From contig NC_065571.1 of NCBI RefSeq assembly GCF_937616625.2, positions 41,942,651 through 42,006,650 on the forward strand: a stretch of DNA of 64,000 nt, written 5' to 3'. Positions within the stretch are counted from its first letter, which is position 1. Each line of letters opens with the position of its first letter. Of the stretch, positions 46,971-57,783 are shown in pieces. The DNA comes from Mercurialis annua. Its lineage: Eukaryota > Streptophyta > Magnoliopsida > Malpighiales > Euphorbiaceae. A model generated the notes under the pieces. That model was given only the letters and a program-made list of their open reading frames with translations. It had not been told where the DNA came from and ran no database searches. The position numbers and the translations under genes are program-made.

Positions 46971-47954
46971 TGTAATACCCCAAAATATTTAAGTATTTAA
47001 TTGGACCACGTGTCCAGTGTTAAGTCGCTAGAGTGGCAATATCGGAAAGATTTCTGGGAAATTAAGATAAATGTTAAATTCTAGCAGGACGGATTCGAGA
47101 GGGTTATTGTGAGAAATTTAACATTATATTTCAGTTCTAAAGTTGGAATTGGAATTAGAAAAGAAAAATGTTAAGAAAGTCGCAAAATAAAGTACAAGGA
47201 CTAAAATGGTAATTTAGCCATATAAATTCCAAAGTGAAAATTATTTCGCCAAGGACCGATAAATGTATTATAGTATATGTGGTAAAAGTTTCAGGTCAAT
47301 CGGAGACCTTTTAAAATTTGGACGCGGATGCGTTTGGGACTAAATTGTAACTTTTAAAAAGTTTTTAGGGCTAAAGTGTAAATTAGCCAATTAAGCCTCA
47401 AACGTTGCAATTAAAAGATTATTGACGGAAAATGATAATTTTTAGTTAGTATTATTTATATGGGTATAAATAATACGTAAGTAATTGAGTTAAAAGGATA
47501 ATTTAACTGTTTGGTTAAATTAGAAAGTTTAAAAGAGAAATGGTTTAAGTTAAAGAAATGAAGGATCAAAATGGCTAATTAGCCAACCTATATATAAAAG
47601 AAAATGAAGAATCAGATCATTCGAGAGAAAGAAAGAAGAGCAGAAGGAAAGCTTCAGTTAGGAAAAGAAATGGCGAATGATTACGATCCGCTGCGGTTTC
47701 GCCGTTTCTCGTCCGTTTCCGACGTTCCATAGCTCGAATTGATCGTATTTCAATGGCGAATCATGGTAAGCTTGACGTTTCGCCTTTTTAATGGATGAAT
47801 TGAATTATATATCGAGTTAAAGTTTTAGGCCACGAAACGATTTAATCGTTTTAATGATTTTGAGATTGAATTATAGCGTTTTGAACTTAGATTAAGTGTT
47901 ATTAACATGTTTGGAGCGTTTTCACGCCGGAAGCACGTCGGAATGACCTAGGGC

Positions 47955-48190
47955 GAATATTACGCGGGCGCGTAAGTACGTTATGCGGGCGCGTAAGTAC
48001 GTTACGCGGGCGCGTAAGTACGTTACGCGGGCGCGTAAATACGTTACGCGGGCGCGTAAGTACGTTACGCGGGCCCGTAAGTACGTTACGCGGGCCCGTA
48101 AGTACTTTACGCGGGCCCGCAATCATATTGCGCGGGCGCGCAACTATAATGCGCGGGCGCGCAGTAAGGCTATGCGGGCGCATAACTTAT
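47955..48190. repeat. 21-bp dyad array in LTR C: TTACGCG-GG-CGCGTAA type
   Basis: Eleven units at strict 21-bp spacing starting near 47961. Most are TTACGCGGGCGCGTAAG. Units 6-8 become CGGGCCCG, and the last three become TTGCGCGGGCGCGCAA, TGCGCGGGCGCGCA and TATGCGGGCGCATA. Arms change on both sides together, keeping the dyad. Confidence 0.93.
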
Positions 48191-48984
48191 TTGAAGCACC
48201 CATAAGGTATTTTCACCTTGCTATGACCCCGTTTTCCGACTTTAAGAGTGTCGGACATCAAAAAGGAAATACGGACCCCGAAAACGATAAATTTAGATAT
48301 CGAACATGACGTATTCGATTAGGGTTTCGAGATATAAGAAACCTATGATTAGAAATCAATGAATAAGAGATATAACAAGTATCTCGCCTAAGTATTAGAA
48401 CACGATCAAAGTTAAAAGACGTATTTAGAATAAGATCGAGTTAACCTAAGTTTATAACTTAGGGTTTTGATATTAAGCCTACGTTTATGAATTAAACGTA
48501 CAGGTAACTCGACTAAGTAACGGACGTATCGGCGAGCTATCAGACCGATGAGCTAGAGTAGCTGTAAGATCAAACGATGCACGGAACCTATGTGATCGGG
48601 TGACGATTATGCAGTTTTGGATAGCAGTCACTGTGAGTGGCAAATTTATTTTCGCGTATTATTAGTATAAAAGTTATTTTCTTATATTATGAGTATTGTT
48701 ATTAAATATCTCGTATCTATATGATTTGCTCGTATAAGATGTTTTGTTTGATAGATTTGATTATATGAATGTTGTTGTATTCGTTGTTTTGGAGATAAGT
48801 GTCTAATGTGCGGTCCGAAGAGACCAACTACCTATTGGGTGTCAATAGGCTGCATGATCATTAGTGAATCAGTCTAGAGTACCTGACTTTGTGATTAAGA
48901 ATTAATATATATTTATGCATGATATGATATGAATTCGATACGAGAGTGAACTCGGTTACAGTGTAGTCTGGAAGTCCCCGTATC

Positions 48985-49115
48985 TAGTGGGCTGGGCCCA
49001 CCAGTGGGTTGGATCCACCAGTGAGTTGGACTCACACTTTATAATTTTGATACGAGTGAGCACTCGGCTACGGTGTAGTCTGGAAGTCCCCGTATCTAGT
49101 GAGTTGGACTCACAC
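48985..49115. repeat. Second dyad zone in LTR C: GTGRGY-TGG-RCYCAC
   Basis: GTGGGCTGGGCCCAC, GTGGGTTGGATCCAC and GTGAGTTGGACTCAC stand in tandem at about 48987-49033. Another GTGAGTTGGACTCAC is at about 49099, and a CCCCGTATCTAGTG block is duplicated. Confidence 0.85.
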
Positions 49116-50084
49116 TTTTGAAATTAATAATGTTTGCTTGTATCATAAATTTATATACGTATTAAGCGTGTGACGCTATATTTTGATAATACTATAAGTA
49201 ACTTTCAAACTCACTCAGTATTTCCCCAAATACTGACCCCTCACTCTGATGTTTGCAGGTAGACAGAGTCGGATCAGACAAATCATCTCCACTGTGCCAG
49301 AAGTCATTGGACTTGCACAAGTATGAGTTCTTAGAGCTGCAGTAGTCAGTAGTTGTCAGTGTTAAATAGACGCTTTAACTTTAAATGATACTTTAATATC
49401 TATAAGTGTATTATTTAAAAGAGTTCTTCCGAAAATGTTTTAATATATATCATATATTATACTTTTATTTGAGAAAAACATTGTCACGTCCCATTTTCAT
49501 GAATCGCGACCGGCGCTAGGGTATGGGTAATGTAGTACCGAAACCCGTAGCTAGCCTCCCAAATAAAGCATAAACACATAAACCTGCAGAAAACCAATGC
49601 TCGGGGGCAACCGAGACTTCAGCCTAAACTAGCAGTTATAATAATCAACAATTAATATAACATACATATTCAATTCTAAGTCTAAAATAGATTTATCATA
49701 AACCAATATAATAATATAACATGCCAAGCAATATAACCAGTCGAACCAATCCGACAAACAACTGTAATAATAGTAAAGACGTCTAGTCAACTACTGCGGT
49801 CTAAGAATAAAATAGTTTGACAGTATATCAAAATAATGGAACCTCCGAGGAAAAGTAAATGCGGAGATCACCCGACTCTCTCAGATCATAACCCTGGGAA
49901 AATTGGAAAAACAACGGGGTCAGATATACTGAGATGAGTTCATACCACTATCTACATTTATTAAGTGGAAAACCTTTAAAACGTTTAAAACATTTAATAA
50001 CGATATTACGGATAATAGTTGGAACCCTAATCCACAATTCTAAATAATAATCATAATCCAATAGGTCTGGTCCCGAGAGCTGAG

Positions 50085-50190
50085 CTACACCGAGTTACCA
50101 CTGACCACACTTATACCAGAGTCCCGAGAGCTGAGCTACACCGAGTTACTCTACCTGGTCCCGAGAGCTATGCTCACACCGAGTTACCAC
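50085..50190. repeat. Tandem GTCCCGAGAGCT repeats in the LTR (also about 58388-58493)
   Basis: Three units of GTCCCGAGAGCTGAGCTACA followed by CCGAGTTAC. This is the counterpart of the second variable zone of LTRs B and C. Confidence 0.85.
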
Positions 50191-52076
50191 ATTTCCATAA
50201 ATACCTTTACCAGATCAATACCGGTGCGCACGCAGTCCTAATGATGCCCATTAGGTAGCACGTTCCAACTAAGAGCCATAATATAAAAACAGTTCGAAAT
50301 ATACGTACAGTATATATATATTTAATATTAAAATAACAATTTACTTAATAAAGCGGTAAATAGTAAATATAAACTCACTGCTTGTTAATCCACGTGAAAT
50401 ACCGGCAAGCAACTAACTCTGGTTCGCCTCAGAAGCACGAACAGTAGACGAGTCTAGACAAATAAAATAATTATTAAAATCAGACCCTAACTCTAGAGAG
50501 TACTAGACACCACATAGGACTAGCACATATAACATGTCGGAATAACAATCCAAAGCACACAAATATATCCAAAAAGGTAACAAGCCCAATTAATATACGT
50601 CTATTGAGTTCCCGCTTAAAATCCAATTTATAAATATTATTTAATAACTTTAAATAATAAATAATTTTCAAATAGTGGGTTAGCCGAGTTACCAATAACT
50701 ACCAAGCCAACCTCATTTGTCGGGTGACCCAAGTCTAACCCGATTCAAAGCGTTTATCAAATATAAACCCGAGTTTATATTTAATAAAAAATTCCATAAA
50801 ATAATAAATCATTTTAAAAGCGGAACTCAATAACTTCAATTCAAAGTAACCCAAGTTACAACCCCAAAAACTTAGTTAAATAAATCAAATAAAAATTCAG
50901 GGACCAAATTGTATTTTAACCAAGCAGGGACTAAATGGTACTTTTGCCAATTAGGGGCTAAATTGCACTTTAGCCAATTTGATTTCCAAAATCAAATTAA
51001 TTACTTTTGTTTTATAATTAAAACCAACAATAAAGTTATTAGCCGAAAATCCACTTAATTAAGTTATAAAATAAGTTTAGGGGCTAAATTGTAATTTAGC
51101 CAATTTTATGCCAATTTGATATTCTTATTTAAATAAAATTACTCGAGTAATTATATTAGCTAAATTTATAAATAGCTATTGTTTTCGACTTAATAATTAT
51201 AAATCAAATCTAAATTGAAGTTGTTATCAAACAAAAGAAACTTGAGTGACTTACTAGTTTCAAACAAAAACCAATGGTGATTAAAGTGGTCTTTATACCA
51301 TCTTCTCCAAAATTAGAACATAATCATATGATTTACATTACTGCCGCCTATTTCATTTTTGAATGAACCAAAACCAAGGCTAGAATCTCATTCAATTCCC
51401 TTACTATTAAGCTAAACATTAAACACATATCAAGATTTCTATCATACACACATAACCCACAAACCGTATTAATCCATTTGCTAAAAAAAACAAGAACCAA
51501 GATCATATTACGGGAACTACGGTTTATCACAACGACATCAAAATTTGATGAATCCGTGGTTCAAAATGGTGCCAAGTTCAAGCAAGGATTAACTACCAAA
51601 ACCTTAAAAACTTAATCATGTAAAATCAAGAAGAAGGATTGATCGGCAGCAACATGATTATTCAAGAACAGTTAAGCCAAAACAGAAAACGGAAACCGTA
51701 CGGCGATTGAAACGAGATCGACGGCGTACCGTTCAGCGAAAATGAGGTAGGGAAACGTAGATACGTGAGTCTAGATCGTCTGGAATCAAACGGTTCTGAT
51801 TTCGATCTAGAAACGAGAGAGAACGAACCAAATTACGTAATGTCGTTCAAGAACAAAATCTGGAAATTCAAGAAATCAGAAAACTTACCGGACAGCGATC
51901 TTTGGCAGGTGATATCAGCTTCGATACTCAGCGAAATGACAAGCGGAAAACGGCTAGGGTTTCAGTGATGAGTGGTGAAGATTTTCTGTTTAGAAGTCGA
52001 CTATAAATATCGAGAGGAGATGGGTCGAAAACGAGTGCGAACAGGGCCGGATGGAAGGGTCCTATGGGCTGCTACC

Positions 52077-52197
52077 ATTCACGAACGGGAATGGCCATAT
52101 TTGGCCTGTTCCCGTTCGAGAATGGGCCTGTTCCCGAACGGGAACAGGCCAGAAAAAGGATTCCCGTTCGGGAATTCCAATTCCCGAACGGGAATGA
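52077..52197. repeat. Dyad array in the Tekay LTR: TTCCCG-TT-CGGGAA type (3' LTR copy)
   Basis: Five sites with CGAACG or CGTTCG centres at about 52084, 52115, 52137, 52167 and 52187, spaced 31, 22, 30 and 20 bp. The best is CTGTTCCCGAACGGGAACAG (9+2+9). Confidence 0.92.
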
Positions 52198-52376
52198 ATA
52201 ATTTCTATTTTTTTTTTATTTTTAATTAAAAAAAAATATAATTGGTTAAACCAATAAATCACACCCAAACCAAACAACTCGAACCAAGCCACTAATATCG
52301 GGATTATTTCAAAACGACCGGGAAAAAATGTCGGAATTTAAATGAAAAAAAATATAAAATATTACGGGATATTACA

Positions 52377-52390
52377 TTCTCCCCAACTAA
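52377..52390 (-). other. Polypurine tract of the Tekay element
   Basis: Minus-strand AGTTGGGGAGAA ends directly at the 3' LTR, where plus-strand DNA priming occurs in LTR elements. Confidence 0.75.
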
Positions 52391-52493
52391 TTAAAAATTC
52401 GTCCTCGAATTTAACACGACAAGCAAATCACATCAGAACAACACGTAACACAAGTAAAACTACAAAAGTCACAGAAAATCAAGATATCGTACC

Positions 52494-55400
52494 TCACGGA
52501 AAAAGAAAAGGATAGCGATTCCGCATATCCAATTCGGTCTCCAAAGTACACTCCTCTACAGAATGATTGCGCCAGAGAACTTTGACCATCGGAATCTCCT
52601 TGTTCCGCAATTTACGCACCTGCGTATCAACAATCTCAACTGGCTGTTCCTCATAGGACAGCTCCTGGTCAATCTCAACACTCTGAGGCACAATCACGTG
52701 CGAAGGATCAGAAATGCACTTTCTCAACATAGACACGTGAAACACAGGATGTACTAACGACATGTCTGGCGGTAGAACCAGACGATAAGCCACAGCTCCA
52801 ATCCGCTCCGAAATCTCATAAGGACCAATATACCTCGGTGCTAACTTTCCCTTGACGCCAAAACGAACCACGCCTTTCATAGGCGAAACCCGAAGAAATA
52901 CGAAATCACCAACCTGGAACTCAATGTCTTTCCTCTTCGGATCAGCATAACTCTTATGCCGACTAAAAGCAGTCTCTAACCTCCGCTTAATCAACGGTAC
53001 CTTCTCAGAGGTAATCTGAATAATCTCCGCTCCCGAGAGTTTACGCTCTCCGACCTCCTCCCAACAAATAGGAGATCTACACTTGCGCCCGTACAAAGCC
53101 TCATACGGCGCCATCTCGATACTCGCGTGGTAACTGTTGTTATAAGAAAACTCAATCAACGGCAGATGAGTATCCCAGCTACCCTGAAAATCGAGAACAC
53201 ACATCCTGAGCATATCCTCCAACGTCTGAATAGTCCTCTCAGACTGACCGTCAGTCTGAGGATGAAAAGCTGTACTGAAATCCAACCGAGAACCCAAGGA
53301 TTCCTGTAACGCTTTCCAAAACCTCGAAGTAAACACAGAACCTCTGTCTGAAACAATAGAAACCGGTACACCATGCAAACTGACAATCCTGTCGATGTAC
53401 AACTGAGCCAACCTCGAAGCAGTATACGAAACCTTAATCGGAAGGAAATGAGCTGACTTAGTCATACGGTCAACTATTACCCAGATGGAATCGTATCCCT
53501 GTCGAGTACGTGGTAACCCAACCACAAAATCCATAGCAATCCGCTCCCACTTCCACTCTGGAATAGGTAGTGGCTGCAGATAGCCAAAAGGTCTCTGATG
53601 CTCCAGCTTCACCTGCTGGCACGTCAGACACTTAGAAACATACTCAGCGACATCCTTCTTCATCCCGCTCCACCAGTAGGTACCCTTAAGATCATGGTAC
53701 ATCTTAGTAGAACCTGGATGAACACTATAAGCAGACTTGTGCGCTTCTTCCAGAATCTGGTCCCTCAAACCATCTGAATCCGGAACACACAATCTCGAAC
53801 CATGTCTCAGAACACCATCCACAAATGTAAATTCAGGATTTCCATCCTGCTGAACTTCCTCAATAATCCGTTTCAACTGTGAATCCTCAGCTTGTAAAGC
53901 TTTGATCCGATCAATCAAAACGGGTTGCACTTGCAACTGTGCTAACAAACAACCAGTCTGAGAAATCTGAAATCCATAGCCTGAAGCTATCAAACTGTGC
54001 CACTCTCTAACCATGGGTCTACGCCCAATCTCAGAAATATGAGCCAAGCTGCCCGAAGACTTGCGACTCAACGCATCGGCTACCACATTAGCCTTACCAG
54101 GATGGTACTGAATAGTACAGTCGTAGTCTTTCAGCAACTCTAACCACCTCCTCTGTCTCAAGTTCAACTCTCTCTGATCAAAGATATATTTCAGACTCTT
54201 GTGATCAGTGAAAATCTCACAAGTAGCACCATACAAATAATGCCTCCAAATTTTCAGCGCAAAAACCACAGCTGCCAACTCTAAATCATGAGTAGGGTAA
54301 TTCACCTCATGCTTCTTCAACTGCCTGGAAGCATAGGCAATCACCTGTCCATGTTGCATCAGAACGCAACCCAAACCAATCCGAGACGCATCACAATACA
54401 CTGTGAAACCATCAATGCCAGAAGGCAATGCCAACACCGGAGCTGTAGTCAAAATCTCCTTGAGCTTCTCAAAGCTCGCCTCGCACTTGTCAGTCCACTC
54501 AAACTTGACACCCTTCTGTGTCAGTTTAGTCAAAGGTGCAGATATTCTGGAGAAATCTTGCACGAACCGACGATAGTAACCAGCTAAACCCAAAAAACTT
54601 CTGATCTCGGTAACTGACCTTGGCCTTTGCCAATCCATGACCGCCTCAATCTTCTTCGGATCAACCTTGATCCCATCTTTCGACACCACGTGTCCTAGAA
54701 AGGTAACCTGATCCAACCAGAACTCACATTTTGAGAACTTAGCGTACAACTGATGCTCACGCAACGTCTGTAGTATAGTCCTCAAATGATAAGCATGTTC
54801 CTCCTCACTCCGAGAATAGATCAAAATGTCATCAATGAAGACGATAACAAATTGATCCAAAAACGGCTTGAACACTCTGTTCATCATATCCATAAATGCT
54901 GTTGGTGCGTTCGTCAGACCAAAGGACATAACCAGAAACTCAAAATGTCCATAACGAGTCCGAAAAGCAGTCTTAGGCACATCTGCATCACGGATCCGAA
55001 GCTGATGATACCCAGACCTCAAATCAATCTTGGAAAAACACTTCGCACCCTGCAACTGGTCAAACAGATCATCGATGCGAGGAAGAGGATATCTGTTCTT
55101 GACAGTAACCTTGTTCAACTGTCTGTAGTCGATACAGAGTCGAAAGGAACCGTCTTTCTTCTTCACAAACAGAACTGGAGCACCCCACGGAGAAGTACTC
55201 GGTCTGATGAACCCGCTATCCAACAACTCTTGTAACTGGTCCTTCAACTCTTTCAGCTCTGCAGGAGCCATCCGATACGGCGGTATCGAAATCGGAGCTG
55301 TACCAGAAACCACATCAATGCAAAACTCAATATCACGATCAGGTGGTAATCCAGGCAATTCCTCTGGAAACACATCAGTGAACTCATTCACTATCGGCAC

Positions 55401-56438
55401 ACTATGCATATCACTACCATCAGCCTCCAAATCACGAACCACAGCAAGAAAACTCTGGCAACCCTTGCCTAACATCCGCTTCGCCTTGATGGCGGAAATC
55501 AGATTCTTGGGTGTCTCCGCCTTTTCTCCCTGAAAGGAAAAAGGTAGACCACCTGGAATCCTGAACTCGACTGACTTCTCTCGACAGTCAATAGAAGCAT
55601 AATGGCGTGACAACCAGTCCATCCCCAAGATAACATCAAAAGAAAGAACGTCAAGTACAATCAAATCAGCACATAATTCTCTACCCTGAATAACCACGGG
55701 ACAAGAAGGATAGACGACGTCCACTACTACACCTTCAGACATAGGTGTAGACACAGCTAGAGGTTCACTCAAAACAGATGGTGCTCTACCTAATTTCCCA
55801 GCAAAACAAGTAGAAACAAACGAATGGGTCGCACCCGCATCAAATAATACCAAAGCATCAGTAAAAGAAATCGGAATGGTACCTTGCACCACAGCATTTG
55901 ATGCACGCGCATCCTGAGGAGTAAGTGCGAACACTCTGGCCTGACCCTGCGGCTGCTGCTGCGAACTCTGTCCAGTACCATAACCGTTGGAACCTCTACC
56001 GCCGTTACCACGGCCACCAAAACCTCTGCCACCAGAACCACGGCCCCGCTGGCCACCAAAAGATGCTGCAGGTTGAGAGTACCCTACAGACTGTGTAAAC
56101 GCAGGTCTCTGCTGCTGATAAGATGACTGCGCCACACTGGAGTTAGACATCTGCTGCCCAGATGTCGGACACTCCCTAGAAAAATGACCCGGCTGGCCAC
56201 AAGTAAAACAACCTCCAGGAGCTAACTGACACTGACCATAGTGCCTGCGTCTGCAATTCTGGCAGAACGGAATGTTCGATCCACCACTGTACCCGCGTCC
56301 TGAACCACGGTTGCTCCCACTGCTACTGGAACTGTACGGAGCACTCCTGGCACTATGCCTCCCTTTGTTGTGAGTCCGTCTACTCCCCCTGTTGGCCTGA
56401 GAAGAGCCACCGTAGTAGTTCCCACTACCATGTTGCAC
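52494..56438 (-). CDS. Tekay-type Pol polyprotein with chromodomain
   Basis: 1314 residues without a stop. In order: a CCHC zinc knuckle ([14 protein letters not shown], about 77-90); aspartic protease ([11 protein letters not shown], about 199); reverse transcriptase ([12 protein letters not shown], catalytic FIDDIL at about 535 in place of YxDD); and RNase H (YCDAS at about 684, [11 protein letters not shown]). Integrase follows, with an HHCC finger (about 900-935) and DDE residues in MDFVVG (about 968), VSDRGSVF (about 1030) and SERTIQ (about 1067), D-E spacing about 35. The C-terminal chromodomain starts near 1258 ([18 protein letters not shown]) and is the targeting module of chromoviruses. 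The listed start is the first ATG after the gag stop, but pol is in the same frame as gag, so translation probably came from a Gag-Pol fusion. All catalytic residues seen are present. Confidence 0.95.
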   Translation of the reverse strand: MQHGSGNYYGGSSQANRGSRRTHNKGRHSARSAPYSSSSSGSNRGSGRGYSGGSNIPFCQNCRRRHYGQCQLAPGGCFTCGQPGHFSRECPTSGQQMSNSSVAQSSYQQQRPAFTQSVGYSQPAASFGGQRGRGSGGRGFGGRGNGGRGSNGYGTGQSSQQQPQGQARVFALTPQDARASNAVVQGTIPISFTDALVLFDAGATHSFVSTCFAGKLGRAPSVLSEPLAVSTPMSEGVVVDVVYPSCPVVIQGRELCADLIVLDVLSFDVILGMDWLSRHYASIDCREKSVEFRIPGGLPFSFQGEKAETPKNLISAIKAKRMLGKGCQSFLAVVRDLEADGSDMHSVPIVNEFTDVFPEELPGLPPDRDIEFCIDVVSGTAPISIPPYRMAPAELKELKDQLQELLDSGFIRPSTSPWGAPVLFVKKKDGSFRLCIDYRQLNKVTVKNRYPLPRIDDLFDQLQGAKCFSKIDLRSGYHQLRIRDADVPKTAFRTRYGHFEFLVMSFGLTNAPTAFMDMMNRVFKPFLDQFVIVFIDDILIYSRSEEEHAYHLRTILQTLREHQLYAKFSKCEFWLDQVTFLGHVVSKDGIKVDPKKIEAVMDWQRPRSVTEIRSFLGLAGYYRRFVQDFSRISAPLTKLTQKGVKFEWTDKCEASFEKLKEILTTAPVLALPSGIDGFTVYCDASRIGLGCVLMQHGQVIAYASRQLKKHEVNYPTHDLELAAVVFALKIWRHYLYGATCEIFTDHKSLKYIFDQRELNLRQRRWLELLKDYDCTIQYHPGKANVVADALSRKSSGSLAHISEIGRRPMVREWHSLIASGYGFQISQTGCLLAQLQVQPVLIDRIKALQAEDSQLKRIIEEVQQDGNPEFTFVDGVLRHGSRLCVPDSDGLRDQILEEAHKSAYSVHPGSTKMYHDLKGTYWWSGMKKDVAEYVSKCLTCQQVKLEHQRPFGYLQPLPIPEWKWERIAMDFVVGLPRTRQGYDSIWVIVDRMTKSAHFLPIKVSYTASRLAQLYIDRIVSLHGVPVSIVSDRGSVFTSRFWKALQESLGSRLDFSTAFHPQTDGQSERTIQTLEDMLRMCVLDFQGSWDTHLPLIEFSYNNSYHASIEMAPYEALYGRKCRSPICWEEVGERKLSGAEIIQITSEKVPLIKRRLETAFSRHKSYADPKRKDIEFQVGDFVFLRVSPMKGVVRFGVKGKLAPRYIGPYEISERIGAVAYRLVLPPDMSLVHPVFHVSMLRKCISDPSHVIVPQSVEIDQELSYEEQPVEIVDTQVRKLRNKEIPMVKVLWRNHSVEECTLETELDMRNRYPFLFP

Positions 56439-56480
56439 TGGGGCCTGCTGCCCCCCACTAGGAACGTCACTCTTTCCCTT

Positions 56481-57443
56481 CTAATTCTGGAAAGGGTCAG
56501 AGATCGTCCCAAACTGAACCATCGAATTCTCCATCCGCCGCGCACTATCCACTAACCGGGCAAACTCCATGTTTGTCCCTATCAGCAAAGGAAGAAACTC
56601 CGAGCCTAAACCCCTAACATAACGGTCGTTCACTCGCTCTTGATCACCCTGTAGATCTGTAGCAAACCGCCCCAAACGTACAAACTCAGTAGTGTGGTCT
56701 GTCACTGATCTATCCCCCTTCTTCAAAGTGAGCAGCTTTTCTCTGAAACTCTCAGTAACAGAGAAGGGTAGATAGTAACCTCTGAACCTGGTCACAAAAT
56801 CAGCCCAAGGCAAAGTATCCATAACTGGCCTGATGTTATCGCGATACCAATCCTTAGCTGGACCCTTCAGCGACATTTCCACAAGCATCACTGATTGACG
56901 ATCAGACGCTTGAATCCTCTGACTGTTGTACTCAAATTCCTCCAAAAAGTCAAGAGCATCCCCAGTACCATCAAAAGAAGTCGGATTCAACTTCAAATAG
57001 GTCATTACCAACTCTCTGTCTGTTGGAATATGACCGACACCAGCAATTCCACCAATACCAGCTACAGCACCAACCTGAGGTTGCTGTTGCTGCGCTAACT
57101 GACCCAGTATATTACACTGATTCTGCAGTAGAGCCTGATTGTTCTGCATTTCGACAACGCCAGCCAAGAAAGTAGTGAAGTCGAACGCTTGCATATTTGG
57201 TGCCTGCTGCACATTCGGTGCCTGAACACCTGCTGCACCGCGTCCTCTAGCTCCACCTCTACCAGCACCAGCTCCTCTGCCTCTACCAGCACCTCTACCT
57301 CTGACAGCACCTCCACCTCGACCACGTCCAGCATTAGCCTGAACTGGTGGTGCGTTCTGATCGACTTCCATAGAAATCGCATCGTCAGCCACAGCTTCTT
57401 GCTCTGCCGCAGCACGAGCACGAGTACGAATAACGTTGTCCAT
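56481..57443 (-). CDS. Tekay-type Gag, ended by an in-frame TAG
   Basis: 320 residues from MDNVIRTRARAAAEQE to DPFQN, then TAG at 56481-56483. An RG-rich low-complexity N-terminal part (GRGRGGGAVRGRGAGRGRGA) is followed by the retrotransposon gag domain (YLKLNPTSFDGTGDALDFL, WADFVTRFRGYYLP, FVRLGRFATDL). The zinc knuckle lies after the TAG, in the pol frame, with no frame change. In related elements Gag and Pol form one ORF. The sequence after the stop, [10 protein letters not shown], is typical of the gag linker, so a CAG or CAA to TAG change is likely; readthrough is the alternative. Confidence 0.9.
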   Translation of the reverse strand: MDNVIRTRARAAAEQEAVADDAISMEVDQNAPPVQANAGRGRGGGAVRGRGAGRGRGAGAGRGGARGRGAAGVQAPNVQQAPNMQAFDFTTFLAGVVEMQNNQALLQNQCNILGQLAQQQQPQVGAVAGIGGIAGVGHIPTDRELVMTYLKLNPTSFDGTGDALDFLEEFEYNSQRIQASDRQSVMLVEMSLKGPAKDWYRDNIRPVMDTLPWADFVTRFRGYYLPFSVTESFREKLLTLKKGDRSVTDHTTEFVRLGRFATDLQGDQERVNDRYVRGLGSEFLPLLIGTNMEFARLVDSARRMENSMVQFGTISDPFQN

Positions 57444-57767
57444 ATCCTAAGATTGAACAACAACAACTTAAATAACAGATATTTCATACCCAAGTATGAA
57501 CAAAACAAGCAACATATAGGATTTCCCAAGAAATCAACAGCAATAAAATGTTCACCCAAGTGAAATAGCATTAACAATTAAAAGCATCAAATCAACAAGT
57601 AATGACTGACTCGACGCAATCCTATTGGTGTAGGCAGAATGTTTTAAAATCAAAAGATGACGATTTTAAAGACATGACAGAATCCTATATCCGCAGTAGT
57701 TCCTAAGACACAACCACACTTAACAGAGTAAACACATAGCAAGCAATGGCCTTGGTTTGAAACCAAA

Positions 57768-57779
57768 GCTCTGATACCA
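57768..57779 (-). other. Primer binding site, initiator tRNA-Met
   Basis: Minus-strand TGGTATCAGAGC, four bases inside the 5' LTR, complementary to the 3' end of plant initiator tRNA-Met. This fixes the direction of the element. Confidence 0.9.
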
Positions 57780-57783
57780 AGTT

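Larger units (their letters stand above)
49482..52376 (-). repeat. 3' LTR of the Tekay element
   Basis: 2895 bp. On the minus strand it begins TGTAATATCCCG and ends GGGACGTGACA. Contains a dyad array (52077-52197), a TATTTATA-like box near 52004-52010, and a tandem zone at 50085-50190. Confidence 0.95.

Noticed and set aside
47902..48309. Arg-rich repeat proteins (RPRNVLT, RARKYVT) on both strands
   Set aside because: They are translations of the 21-bp dyad array inside an LTR, open on both strands because the period is a multiple of three.
50480..50695. Small ORFs repeated at 50480/58782, 51765/60068 and 51972/60275
   Set aside because: They are duplicated because they lie in the two LTRs of one element; no domain recognised.
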